This document shows positions 18,701 through 24,964 of a DNA stretch of 32,644 bases, one piece after another. A model generated the notes under the pieces. That model searched no databases. It worked only from the letters and a program-made list of their open reading frames with translations, and was not told the DNA's origin. Where the stretch lies: assembly GCA_028681035.1 (NCBI GenBank), contig JAQUJJ010000029.1, positions 1 to 32,644 of the forward strand, given 5' to 3'. The position numbers were made by a program, and so were the translations under genes. The stretch comes from Candidatus Cloacimonadota bacterium (GTDB taxonomy: Bacteria; Cloacimonadota; Cloacimonadia; Cloacimonadales; Cloacimonadaceae). How positions within the stretch are numbered: the first letter of the stretch is position 1; each line of letters opens with the position of its first letter.

Positions 18701-19046
18701 TAAAACCAGCGACAACCAGTCTCTAAATGGCAATGTCTCATACAGCTTCCGAGCCGGACGGGGATTTACCATACCTTTCACAAAACGTAAAATACACATT
18801 AATAACGAGCTTAGCTCCAGCCTCGCCATAGCCTACAATAAAAGCTATGACGTTACCCAAGGCAGGGAAAACTCTCAGGTTGACCGTTCCACCACACGCC
18901 TTGCTTTCACACCAGGTGCTACCTACCAATTTGACCAGAATATCAGAGGTGGTTTAACTAGTAGTTACGAGATTACTACAGACAAAAAGCGTGATGATGG
19001 AACCACCATGTTTAGCCTGGGAATTTGGGTGGAAGTAAACTTATAG
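12786..19046 (+). CDS. sprA: SprA/Sov-like giant outer-membrane protein (type 9 secretion translocon)
   Basis: A 2086-aa exported protein. In Bacteroidetes SprA forms the very large outer-membrane barrel through which type 9 secretion substrates leave the cell. The signal peptide is MRKLPFLYLFLIIANMLGA. SprA-like traits include the N-terminal motif block LNLDGTQKLTLQGSSTKR, the barrel phrases NLRLSGTIGEKIAVNLKYNS and YYLVNPYKLYMMYA, the invariant-looking YIDDMES near residue 780, and three Ca-type loops (DSNGDGLINGDD about 550, NKDGVLTLDED about 928, DLDGNGVLN about 983). Residues about 1640-1780 are an unusual Glu/Lys-rich coiled-coil insert. ATG 12786 is preferred over in-frame GTG 12783 since it opens the signal peptide; the SD is weak. 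It follows coaX by 9 bp. No other type 9 gene is in the window, so function is inferred by homology. Confidence 0.85.
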   Translation: MRKLPFLYLFLIIANMLGAVNPKSTNLPIKDSPSKQFYPILYLDDYYPILNNRIDVYKFNKGLNVYKLRPYEIPAFAPVYKERIDYPARTVYLSVLIGDYKIADEVAVSFDDYFLGIQYKIFHKSLLTSLKAATQQTQVSSSGLIKEFVLDIPAIAIPRAVQKVLGNKAGRLNLDGTQKLTLQGSSTKRKQIPIYETQQGATFDLKMEQETNLRLSGTIGEKIAVNLKYNSKQDEQIFDANNVNVKYTGNEDEFIKSIEGGNISLALSGSRYVSYSTSSQGLFGVTSKFKYGNLDLSVIASKEESQKNTQSYIGQSQADSTNVRSKDYSSRNMYYLVNPYKLYMMYAQGDAGIPEGWKNNAIITDPSGAWLIAAPDSLPANGSVRLFMDDASASNNIASAPGDIIYFSPSNYYEPYYDELIEGTDFVTDYSSGTISILRNIDRLTTLAVTYTRRDGTPVPYVKPSQQNDGRIHPYVIRRRNQEYTPGDPNSVWHFQMRNIYDMHKTNIKNEGFNLQIYTENIDRTRNYNLPDSIATAGFLTFTDYLRMDSNGDGLINGDDTTVNLTSGLVIMPFIEPFKPLGDGIVYQEENESVSYQDISFYIGIKGKIGRDAIELAQGGILKGSVKVRVNGNDQRENIDYIVDYDFGRITFLTPAGKDPDSKIEIDFEFRSTFDVAKKTLAGIRADWQLTDYAKLGGTMIYRSENVADKRPRIGNENIEMWMGNVDGSLNFKPAFITKWIDALPLIKSTSPSQINLSGEVAFTLPNIYGDPSGKKKESYIDDMESIMDSYPLGVTFSSWVMASKPYGTPFSKGRINWYNPKNIRREMIEDASTLTERERTETVTVLALKAFRNNLGMPGASSRSWAGVMKYLGNQLDFSQKKYIEVLLKLDTPSANVNLHIDMGDILEDFYTEFGGYNVLNSEDINKDGVLTLDEDIGLDGISFGQPGADPNDVAESSIDQYGDYPRINGSEGNRILDTEDLDGNGVLNKLDRYYTYSFSISDTTSSLIENTNKYGWRLFRIPVTDPAYYRIVNNSGTNVAPSLRKISYVRIWAETDQDAKVLIADMSLIGNKWQDFNVRNFNNTIISATELSSSNTSYLSGIVNNQKNRAHYSSPAGTVYIEDSRESSESALTLSTTNLKQGQQCLLRQRMYDAYNLLSYNSLRFWVYPEGNSNTAFTNPDSLDVIFRIGADSLNYYQVRQRIPVVPYETKMNANKWVELDYQLQDMIALKIQNPDALADSLVAGNKVFYFKGRPTLTNIRDIYLGIYNPHDHFYVPYTGTVYYDDMRVINPYQDMGVASRVSLSTSLADLATINVDYEAKSENFNPIIQRGRQNAYTRTQTLNISNKIFLQKFLPSAWSLDMPLSLARNYTLGIPRYRANSDVLRSNIDNDLERDRERNENLMYSADFGLSQRTAPKNKILLYTLYRTSLSARFENSFRYAPTSVDTTLSYRGTLNYNLSLPSELSSFALYKRYRLGFLPNTWNNSFTFNNTEPNSWNWEKRDDAFNWYPRSQTIATRLLTTDNNISWSLLSDLTATARYNTKRDLMQKQYWQDVNIGKMSEFVQDLGLNFNPNYLPQVFTFTAVGTARFTDAQRKYYEQGPEGQVEVFQSDGNANRSLRISSTLQNATILSAWAQKIKSKKPATVDKPKPKDEPTIDDKHKENEGEQPELDDEKQKKEEEERRIEEEKRLEEEKRIEDPKYKQEMKELEEQKRLENPQYDQEMKELEEKQRYLEEKEKKQSEYSEEELKKMASESGEEKPDVAVSDAAAGSAKPKAPKYGLLYGLVNNLSRIKNITASYQNGYVMNYSRKTDTLPFAFQLGLPHSVPSDFLDATTDDNTITFGSGLSISRNIDSIINYSYTTNKRLADASNQSIGYTFPDITISLMNFESWVGLQKYMSGTRINTGFQNTVRQNGDLNWVNPKQETKTMAFNPILGFSGSIMKVINTNLSFSTTHTENITEMDSYQIIKTSDNQSLNGNVSYSFRAGRGFTIPFTKRKIHINNELSSSLAIAYNKSYDVTQGRENSQVDRSTTRLAFTPGATYQFDQNIRGGLTSSYEITTDKKRDDGTTMFSLGIWVEVNL

Positions 19047-19143
19047 ACGTGGTTTAATCCACTATCCTTTCCGCTGGCACTCCGAACCCACCACTATCTT
19101 CCGTGGTACATCAGATTACTCCATCCTTGCTCCCTTGCCATAT

Positions 19144-19202
19144 CCAACCCATAACTATCCGTTAACTATCCCATATCGCGATACGGGATAGTTACGGGTT
19201 GG
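19144..19202. repeat. Palindrome with two alternative folds, downstream of sprA
   Basis: CCAACCCATAACTATCC (19144-19160) and its complement ending at 19202 form an outer arm with one mismatch. Within it AACTATCCC (19164-19172) and GGGATAGTT (19185-19193) form a second, inner palindrome around ATCGCGAT. The arms share the AACTATCC word, so the two foldings compete. No U-tract follows. It is the first of several palindromes in the sprA-tRNA spacer. Confidence 0.75.
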
Positions 19203-19237
19203 TACTCAGTTGCACATGCGTGCCAAGGAAGGAAGCG

Positions 19238-19347
19238 GAGCGAAAGCGTTTTGCTCTTGTAGGGGGTGAACTGCGATTCACCCGAAAACCTCACGTTGAT
19301 GAATGCGTCATACACGGATATTGGGGCGAATCTAAAATCGCCCCTAC
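19238..19347. repeat. Cluster of small palindromes
   Basis: Three hairpins stand in a row: 19238-19256 (GAGCGAAA, loop GCG, TTTTGCTC), 19264-19283 (GGGTGAA with TTCACCC) and 19323-19344 (GGGGCGA with TCGCCCC). An outer pair, GTAGGGG (19259-19265) and CCCCTAC (19341-19347), brackets the last two. The layout resembles dispersed REP/MITE-type elements more than a terminator. Together with the palindrome at 19144 it fills most of the sprA-tRNA gap; the remaining bases (19047-19143, 19348-19480) show no gene I can support. Confidence 0.7.
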
Positions 19348-19492
19348 GAAGTTGGATTGTTCCTATAGTTAGTTGAGACGACATAAAGGAAAAGCTGGAA
19401 TGTTTTGCTGCGCTTTGGTACTTAGTATTGCCGAGTTTGTCACAATACAGGATTAACAGAGGATTATTTTATGGAGCAAGCGTATTTCGTGC

Positions 19493-19520
19493 TTGACAAA
19501 TTTACCCGCCTTCCTGAATT
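19493..19520 (+). promoter_or_regulatory. Candidate promoter of tRNA-Leu
   Basis: TTGACA (19493-19498) followed after 16 nt by TGAATT (19515-19520), a poor -10 match, about 17 bp before the mature tRNA 5' end. The perfect -35 box and the position make it plausible, but the -10 box is weak. Confidence 0.3.
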
Positions 19521-19536
19521 GGAAACTGCAACATGT

Positions 19537-19624
19537 GCTGAAGTGGTGAAATTGGTATACACGCTAGTTTCAGGGACTAGTGAGCGATGAGCTCATGGGG
19601 GTTCGAGTCCCCCCTCCAGCACCA
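19537..19624 (+). tRNA. tRNA-Leu, anticodon CAG
   Basis: 88 nt including an encoded CCA end. Acceptor strand GCTGAAG pairs with CTCCAGC except for one A-C mismatch at the fifth pair. The D-arm contains AATTGGTATAC. The anticodon stem is CTAGT/ACTAG around TTCAGGG, giving CAG, which reads the leucine codon CUG. A long variable arm (GAGC/GCTC), as in class II tRNAs, precedes the T-arm GGGGG TTCGAGT CCCCC. TTTTTG follows the CCA and may end the transcript. Confidence 0.95.
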
Positions 19625-19711
19625 TTTTTGTATCCCACGAAAATAAAGGTTGACTTTAGCTACAGCCACCTAAATACTTGCTCTTTAGTATGGAAGAGAG
19701 GTAATTGAAAC

Positions 19712-19798
19712 ATGAACTACTACTGTGAATACTTAGAAAAGCTAATGAACGAGTTTCGGCTCACCAAACTCCCACAAAAACCATTATTAAGAGGTTAA
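19712..19798 (+). CDS. Possible small ORF (28 aa) before phoH
   Basis: ATG at 19712 to TAA at 19796-19798 encodes a 28-residue peptide starting MNYYCEYLEKLMNEF. An AGAGAGG site lies 10 nt before the ATG, and the stop comes 4 nt before the phoH-like start, whose own AAGAGG site is inside the end of this ORF. It could be a leader peptide coupled to the PIN-PhoH gene or a chance ORF. No similarity is recognised. Confidence 0.25.
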   Translation: MNYYCEYLEKLMNEFRLTKLPQKPLLRG

Positions 19799-19802
19799 AA
19801 AA

Positions 19803-21197
19803 ATGGCTATGACTACAAAAACAACCAACTCCTCCGCATCCAAGCCTAAAAGCAAAGCAGTAAATAAAATCTTTGTGTTGGATACCAATGTGCTGATACA
19901 TAATCCCCAGGCTTTATTCTCTTTCGCAGAGCATCGCGTGGTGGTTCCCATCGTGGTGATCGAAGAGATAGATCAGTTCAAAAAAGGGGTGGATGAAAAG
20001 AGCCGTAATGCCAGGCAGATAGGGCGTTATCTGGATAGCTTAAGATCGAAAGGCAGTTTACAAGATGGGGTTAGCACCGATAATGGCGGGATAATCCAGG
20101 TAACGGTGAATCGTGAAGTAAGCGATACGGCTGCTAAGCTGTTCTTTTTAGACCGTAATGATAACCTGATTATTGGCACGGCGTTATACTTCCAGCAAAA
20201 GTTTCCCGATGCATTAGTAACGCTGGTTTCTAAAGATGTGAACGTGCGTATAAAGGCAGATTGTGTGGGGATAAATGCCGAGAATTTCGAGACTGATACC
20301 ATTAAATTTGAAGAGTTTTACACCGGCTGGGAAAAGTTGGATATAGAACCTGCGCTGTTTGCAGAACTGGAAACAAAAAAGTCTATTCCCAATATCTATG
20401 GCGATTTCTTTCCGAATCAGTTCATTAGGGTATCAGACGAAAGTAATCCGGAAGTGGAAAAGACCCTGCGCTATCATCAAGAGCATAATTTGCTGTATCT
20501 GGTCTCACATTATACGGGGCAGGAAGTGTTTGGTATCACTGCTAGGAACTTTGAACAGGAAATGGCGCTGGATTTGCTGCTGGATGATAATATTAAGCTG
20601 GTGAGTCTATCGGGAAAGGCAGGAACGGGTAAGACCTTATTGGCAATGGCTGCCGGCTTGCAGAAGGTGGTGGAAGATAGCATGTACACCCGTTTGCTAA
20701 TCTCGCGTCCTATTTCGCCTTTGGGTAAGGACTTGGGCTATCTGCCGGGGACGAAAGCCGAGAAAATCAATCCCTGGATGCAGCCAATCTATGATAATAT
20801 GGAAATATTGCTGTCTCTGCACGACGATAAGAGCAACGAAAGCATGAAAAACAAGAAGAAAGCGAGCATTGCGGACTTTTTGGATTATGGCTTTCTGGAG
20901 CTGGAGCCTCTCACTTATATTAGGGGGAGAAGCCTACCGAATCAGTTTATTATTATCGATGAAGCGCAGAACCTCAGCCCACACGAGATGAAAACGATTA
21001 TCACCCGCGCAGGCGAGAATACCAAGATTGTGCTAACCGGAGACCCTTACCAGATTGATATACCCTATCTTGATTCGCTTAGCAATGGGCTGTCCGTGGC
21101 AGTGGAAAAGCTGAAAGGTGAGGCTATGGTGGGACATATGACCCTGGATAAAGGCGAACGCAGCGCACTTGCAGATTTAGCAGCGAAGTACTTTTAG
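19803..21197 (+). CDS. PIN domain-PhoH family ATPase (PhoH2/YlaK type)
   Basis: A 464-aa cytoplasmic protein joining a PIN-type ribonuclease domain to a PhoH RNA-helicase-like ATPase. The PIN part (about 20-160) begins KIFVLDTNVLIHNP with D27 and continues VVIEEIDQFKKG and DNLIIGTA, supplying the acidic metal site. The PhoH part (about 245-460) has a Walker A GKAGTGKT (271-278), Walker B FIIIDEAQ (D386, E387) and the family motif VLTGDPYQID. PhoH2 proteins unwind and cleave RNA in other bacteria; there they are often paired with a small antitoxin-like partner, and none is evident here beyond the 28-aa ORF just upstream. The ATG at 19803 has AAGAGG eight bases upstream. The alanine racemase gene follows 3 bp after the stop. 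Confidence 0.9.
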   Translation: MAMTTKTTNSSASKPKSKAVNKIFVLDTNVLIHNPQALFSFAEHRVVVPIVVIEEIDQFKKGVDEKSRNARQIGRYLDSLRSKGSLQDGVSTDNGGIIQVTVNREVSDTAAKLFFLDRNDNLIIGTALYFQQKFPDALVTLVSKDVNVRIKADCVGINAENFETDTIKFEEFYTGWEKLDIEPALFAELETKKSIPNIYGDFFPNQFIRVSDESNPEVEKTLRYHQEHNLLYLVSHYTGQEVFGITARNFEQEMALDLLLDDNIKLVSLSGKAGTGKTLLAMAAGLQKVVEDSMYTRLLISRPISPLGKDLGYLPGTKAEKINPWMQPIYDNMEILLSLHDDKSNESMKNKKKASIADFLDYGFLELEPLTYIRGRSLPNQFIIIDEAQNLSPHEMKTIITRAGENTKIVLTGDPYQIDIPYLDSLSNGLSVAVEKLKGEAMVGHMTLDKGERSALADLAAKYF

Positions 21198-21200
21198 AGT

Positions 21201-23120
21201 ATGCTTAGTTCCACTATAAAAGAACGTAGCTGGGTAGAGCTGGATTTATCTGCCTTCAGAGATAACCTAAACTTTTTGAAGACGCGGATGCAAGCGCAGC
21301 AAAGCTTTCTGATGATTGTGAAAGCTGATGCCTACGGTCATGGTGCTTCTGAGATAAGCAGAGTGGCTATCGAAGCCGGTGCGGTGTATCTGGGCGTGGC
21401 AAATCCCGAAGAAGGCAAGCTCTTACGGATACAAAACTGCCATGCACCTATTCTGGTGCTGTCCCCCAGCTTAGCGAACGAGATAGCGACTATCATTGCT
21501 AATAGCCTTACGCCCAGTGTTTCAGATTTGGAGTTTGCCTCTGCGCTAAGCAAAGAAGCGAAGAAGCTTGGCAAGACTGTTAACATCCATCTAAAGGTTG
21601 ATACTGGTATGCATCGGTCGGGAGTTTTTGAGAGTGATTTTATGGCTCTTTATAGTTCCGTTGCCAAGCTGCCTAACCTATGTATAGAAGGCGTATTCAG
21701 TCATTTTGCCGCATCTGAAAGCGATTCTGTTTTCTGCAAAGAGCAGGAAGATAGCTTTAATAATCTTATCAGCAAGCTGCCAGAAGCACCAAAGTATATC
21801 CACATAGACAATTCCAACGCTGTGCTAAACGGCTTGGGGGCAAGCACAAATCTTGTGCGTTTGGGTATTCTTGCCTATGGGATAAACACTTCTCTGCAAG
21901 ACCTTCCGCTTAAGGCGGTGATGACCTTTAAGGCAAGCCTGTCGCAGGTGAAACAGATGAAGAAAGGCGATACCATCGGCTATAATAGGGCTTGGACTGC
22001 TCCCAAAGATGGGAAATACGGGATAATCCCTATTGGTTACGCGGATGGTTATGACTACCTGCTTTCCAATTGCGGCGTGGTAATGATAAGCTCCCTCTCC
22101 AATAACAGCCCCCAAGAGACTACACAGCATCTATGTAAGGTTATTGGGCGCATCTCCATGGATATGATTACCATAGATTTGTCGGCTGCGCCAGATGCCT
22201 CTATCGGCGATGTAGTTACACTGCTTGGCGATAATGACCCTTCCTTGCGGGCGGAAAGCCTTGTAGCTAACTATGCTGGCAATCCCTACGAGCTATTATG
22301 CCAAATTGGCAGAAGGGCAAAGCGTCATTACTACTCCGGTGATAAACTACTGCATAGCTCTCCCCTATCACGGCGGGATTTTGTGCCAGATGATTTTAAC
22401 GATTCCAAACTGAACCATATCATAGAATCCGCAATCGCACAGAGGTTACAAAGTGCAGAAATAGGAGAGCTTATCTATCGGGAAATACTGCGTAGCTTCT
22501 TCTATAACAAGGATAGGGATATACACTATCGCTATAACTTCCATCATGAGATTGCTTTTACCGAATCCCTGCACTCAGGATACTTTGCCGCTCACACTAC
22601 GCTGTATTTTGATAAGATACTGCAAAACGATTACTTTATCGTTGCATGTGCGGCTTCTGACGAAGTGTTGCAAAGGTATATCAAACGCAGTGATGTAGAG
22701 TATCGCTGGTTGATGGATGATGCCTTCCAGCTTAATTCGGATAGCTTTGTGGTTAGTTCGGTAATGCTGGATAATCTGGTGTTAAAGACTGAAATACAGC
22801 ATAATCATGACTGCCTGGAAATACGATGCAGCCATCCCAAGTTAAAGCAGCTTGTGGGCAAGATGGCACATTTCACAATTAACACCCAAACTGTGTACCC
22901 AAAGAACTCGCATCAGCTAAGTGTGTTTATCACAGAGCTAACCCGCGGGGTTTATATCTCCTTCCGCTATCCATCGGAAATGAGCAAAGTGGAATGTGTA
23001 CCTGTATTTTCGGGGCAGGATAAGTTCCCATCTATCAGCCAACAAGCAGGTTTGATTGAAGTGAGCAGTAAGCCAGAAGAATGGATTTTCCCTATTAGTG
23101 GGATTGTATTCTCGTATTAA
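21201..23120 (+). CDS. alr: Alanine racemase with an extra C-terminal domain
   Basis: A 639-aa protein against 360-390 for usual alanine racemases. Residues about 8-375 are a full racemase that interconverts L- and D-alanine for peptidoglycan: PLP lysine K41 in IVKADAYGHG, KVDTGMHRSG, GVFSHFAASE, the catalytic base Y261 in GYNRAW, and GRISMDMITIDL. Residues about 385-639 form a second domain I do not recognise. It starts with helices (about 390-430), then a mixed alpha/beta part rich in aromatic residues, ending FPISGIVFSY. No stop or frameshift separates the two parts, and composition is uniform. The start at 21201 is 3 bp after the phoH stop, with no clear SD, so coupled translation is likely. 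Racemase assignment is firm; the role of the extension is unknown. Confidence 0.9.
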   Translation: MLSSTIKERSWVELDLSAFRDNLNFLKTRMQAQQSFLMIVKADAYGHGASEISRVAIEAGAVYLGVANPEEGKLLRIQNCHAPILVLSPSLANEIATIIANSLTPSVSDLEFASALSKEAKKLGKTVNIHLKVDTGMHRSGVFESDFMALYSSVAKLPNLCIEGVFSHFAASESDSVFCKEQEDSFNNLISKLPEAPKYIHIDNSNAVLNGLGASTNLVRLGILAYGINTSLQDLPLKAVMTFKASLSQVKQMKKGDTIGYNRAWTAPKDGKYGIIPIGYADGYDYLLSNCGVVMISSLSNNSPQETTQHLCKVIGRISMDMITIDLSAAPDASIGDVVTLLGDNDPSLRAESLVANYAGNPYELLCQIGRRAKRHYYSGDKLLHSSPLSRRDFVPDDFNDSKLNHIIESAIAQRLQSAEIGELIYREILRSFFYNKDRDIHYRYNFHHEIAFTESLHSGYFAAHTTLYFDKILQNDYFIVACAASDEVLQRYIKRSDVEYRWLMDDAFQLNSDSFVVSSVMLDNLVLKTEIQHNHDCLEIRCSHPKLKQLVGKMAHFTINTQTVYPKNSHQLSVFITELTRGVYISFRYPSEMSKVECVPVFSGQDKFPSISQQAGLIEVSSKPEEWIFPISGIVFSY

Positions 23121-23279
23121 CCAAACAAATCAAGCAATAATAGAAACATCATTACGGCAAGCTCTTAGCTCCCTATTCCTCCCCCTAAACGCCTCTCGCA
23201 CTCTTCTTGGGCTTTGCACAAGAAGCACTCCAGCGGACAGATGCAGCTTGCTTACAGACCGAAGAGGATGCGAAGAGGG

Positions 23280-23310
23280 ACTGACGGTGTAGTCCATTCG
23301 GCTGAGAAAG
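23280..23310. repeat. 31-bp direct repeat, copy 1
   Basis: Begins ACTGACGGTGTAGTCCATTC. It matches 23466-23496 at 27 of 31 positions, in the same orientation, 186 bp away. Both copies lie in the non-coding gap between the convergent alr and ffh genes. Confidence 0.75.
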
Positions 23311-23316
23311 AGACCG

Positions 23317-23364
23317 GTAATAGCACTCGCCTCGAGTGCTAACAGCCGGGGCGGCTGTTGTTAC
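23317..23364. other. Predicted three-way-junction element
   Basis: GTAAT (23317-23321) pairs with GTTAC (23360-23364), with one U-G. It encloses two hairpins that abut with no spare bases: AGCACTCG/CGAGTGCT (23322-23340, loop CCT) and AACAGCC/GGCTGTT (23341-23359). All but the loop bases pair. This compact shape lies within the 466-bp convergent intergenic region (23121-23586). No canonical U-tailed terminator is visible in that region. Confidence 0.6.
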
Positions 23365-23465
23365 GAAACACGTCACTTAGTCTGGAGTCGTTAAAGCCAA
23401 CTGTTTTTAGAAATCACCTGTATCTTATACGGCTTTTAGGACTACAGTGATGGGATAGCTGGGTT

Positions 23466-23496
23466 ACTGTCGGTGTAGTCCATTCGACTCATAAAG
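23466..23496. repeat. 31-bp direct repeat, copy 2
   Basis: Begins ACTGTCGGTGTAGTCCATTC. It is the partner of 23280-23310. The core word CGGTGTAGTCCATTCG is identical in both. Confidence 0.75.
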
Positions 23497-23554
23497 TAAA
23501 AGCTAAAAGCAAAGCTTACAGCAGCCAAATCCACTCTACACTTAAATCTCTTTC

Positions 23555-23574
23555 AGCAGCATTGGAATGCTGCT
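23555..23574. other. Short hairpin just after the ffh stop
   Basis: AGCAGCATT (23555-23563) and AATGCTGCT (23566-23574) are perfect complements around GG. On the - strand it begins 13 nt after the ffh stop codon. The following - strand bases (GAAAGAGATT) are not U-rich, so a canonical intrinsic terminator is not supported, but a 3'-end hairpin role is possible. Confidence 0.5.
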
Positions 23575-23586
23575 CTACATTGCGGA

Positions 23587-24915
23587 TTAGCGTCCGCGGA
23601 ACATGGCTTCCATGTCCTTCATGCCTTGGGGAGTGCTCATCTTCTTCATCATCTTTTTCATGTCTTCAAATTGGCGAAGGAGGCGGTTGATTTCCATTAC
23701 AGGGCGTCCGCAGCCTTTTGAAATACGCAGGCGTCTGCTGCCATTAAGGATATCTGGTTTTTCTCGTTCTTTATCTGTCATGGATTGGATGATAGCTTCC
23801 ACGTGTTTCATGGCGTTCTCGTCGATATTCATGTCTGCTGGAAGTTTGCTTCCCAAGCCTGGTATCATGCGGATTATGGACTCTATTGAACCCATTTTCT
23901 TGATGCTTTGCAGTTGTTTCAGGAAGTCATTAAGCGTAAACTGGTTCTTCATCATCTTGCGGGCAAGCTTTTCCTCTTCCTCGCTGTCCATGGATGCTTC
24001 GGCTTTCTCTATCAGTGTTAGTACGTCGCCCATTCCGAGAATACGGCTCGCCATACGCTCTGGATAGAATATCTCCAGATCGCCAATCTTTTCGCCTATG
24101 CCCACAAATGCCACAGGGCGGTCGGTTACAGCTTTGATAGATAGAGCTGCACCACCGCGAGCATCGCCATCCAGCTTGGTTAATATCACGGCATCGAACT
24201 TGAGCTTATTATAAAACTCTGCTGCTACTGTTACGGCGTCCTGCCCTGTCATGGCATCTGCCACAAAGAAGATATAGTCCGGCTTAATGTGAGCTTTTAG
24301 GCGAGACACTTCGTCCATCATTACTTCATCGATGTGAAGTCTGCCTGCTGTATCAAAGATAAGCAGGTTCGAATAATCCTTGTCTGCGGCAGCTAGGGCA
24401 GTATTGGCTATCTTGATAACGTCTTTGGTCTCTTCGCTAACAACAGTTACGCCTATCTGTTTGCCGAGGATTTTAAGCTGATCCACGGCGGCAGGACGGT
24501 AAACATCACAAGCCACCATCATGGGCTTGATGCCCTTCTTGCGGTAGAAGGCGGAAAGCTTGGCGCAGGCAGTTGTCTTACCTGAACCTTGCAAGCCTAC
24601 CATCATAACTTTGGTGAGCTTGTTGTTGTAAACCTTTACTTCAAACCCATCGGTATCCATTAATTGGATAAGCTGTTCGTGGACAATTTTAACCACTTGC
24701 TGACCGGGAGTAAGGGATTTTAATACTTCCGCACCCATTGCACGTTTCTCTACTTCGGCAACGAAGTTCTTTACTATTTTGAAGTTAACATCCGCTTCTA
24801 GAAGAGCCATGCGTATCTCGCGCATGCTGGCTTTTATATTGTCTTCGGTAAGGTATCCCTTGCCTTTTAAGTTACGAAAGATTTTATCGAGCCGGTCAGA
24901 GAGGCTGTTGAACAT
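23587..24915 (-). CDS. ffh: Signal recognition particle protein Ffh (SRP54)
   Basis: A 442-aa GTPase that binds 4.5S RNA and signal sequences and delivers nascent membrane proteins to FtsY. The N-domain (about 1-95) is followed by the G-domain with P-loop GLQGSGKTT (107-115), DVYRPAAVDQL, DTAGRLHIDE, TKLDGDARGG and GIGEKIGDLEIF. The methionine-rich M-domain contains the RNA-binding helix RRLRISKGCGRPVMEINRL (about 395-415) and a Met/Lys tail KKMMKKMSTPQGM. It is complete and of normal length. The ATG at 24915 has AAAGGA about 8 nt upstream on the - strand. It is the last gene of the - strand run, separated from rpe by a short octamer repeat. Confidence 0.97.
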   Translation of the reverse strand: MFNSLSDRLDKIFRNLKGKGYLTEDNIKASMREIRMALLEADVNFKIVKNFVAEVEKRAMGAEVLKSLTPGQQVVKIVHEQLIQLMDTDGFEVKVYNNKLTKVMMVGLQGSGKTTACAKLSAFYRKKGIKPMMVACDVYRPAAVDQLKILGKQIGVTVVSEETKDVIKIANTALAAADKDYSNLLIFDTAGRLHIDEVMMDEVSRLKAHIKPDYIFFVADAMTGQDAVTVAAEFYNKLKFDAVILTKLDGDARGGAALSIKAVTDRPVAFVGIGEKIGDLEIFYPERMASRILGMGDVLTLIEKAEASMDSEEEEKLARKMMKNQFTLNDFLKQLQSIKKMGSIESIIRMIPGLGSKLPADMNIDENAMKHVEAIIQSMTDKEREKPDILNGSRRLRISKGCGRPVMEINRLLRQFEDMKKMMKKMSTPQGMKDMEAMFRGR

Positions 24916-24932
24916 GTTTTTTATCCTTTATT

Positions 24933-24964
24933 GTTAACGGGTTAACGGGTTAATGGGTTAACTG
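24933..24964. repeat. Octamer tandem repeat at the rpe-ffh junction
   Basis: Four consecutive 8-bp units: GTTAACGG, GTTAACGG, GTTAATGG, GTTAACTG. The repeat overlaps the 3' end of rpe: the last codons (VNPLTR) and the TAA stop at 24942-24944 are made of repeat units. Because eight is not a multiple of three, gain or loss of a unit would shift the C-terminal reading frame of Rpe. Confidence 0.85.

Noticed and set aside
19471..19590. 39-aa ORF with an SD-like site that runs into the tRNA-Leu gene
   Set aside because: More than half of it is the tRNA itself, which is constrained as RNA; the reading frame is probably accidental.
23098..23292. 64-aa ORF after alr on the + strand and a similar one on the - strand
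   Set aside because: They lie in the repeat-rich convergent spacer, lack a good SD and have no protein-like composition.
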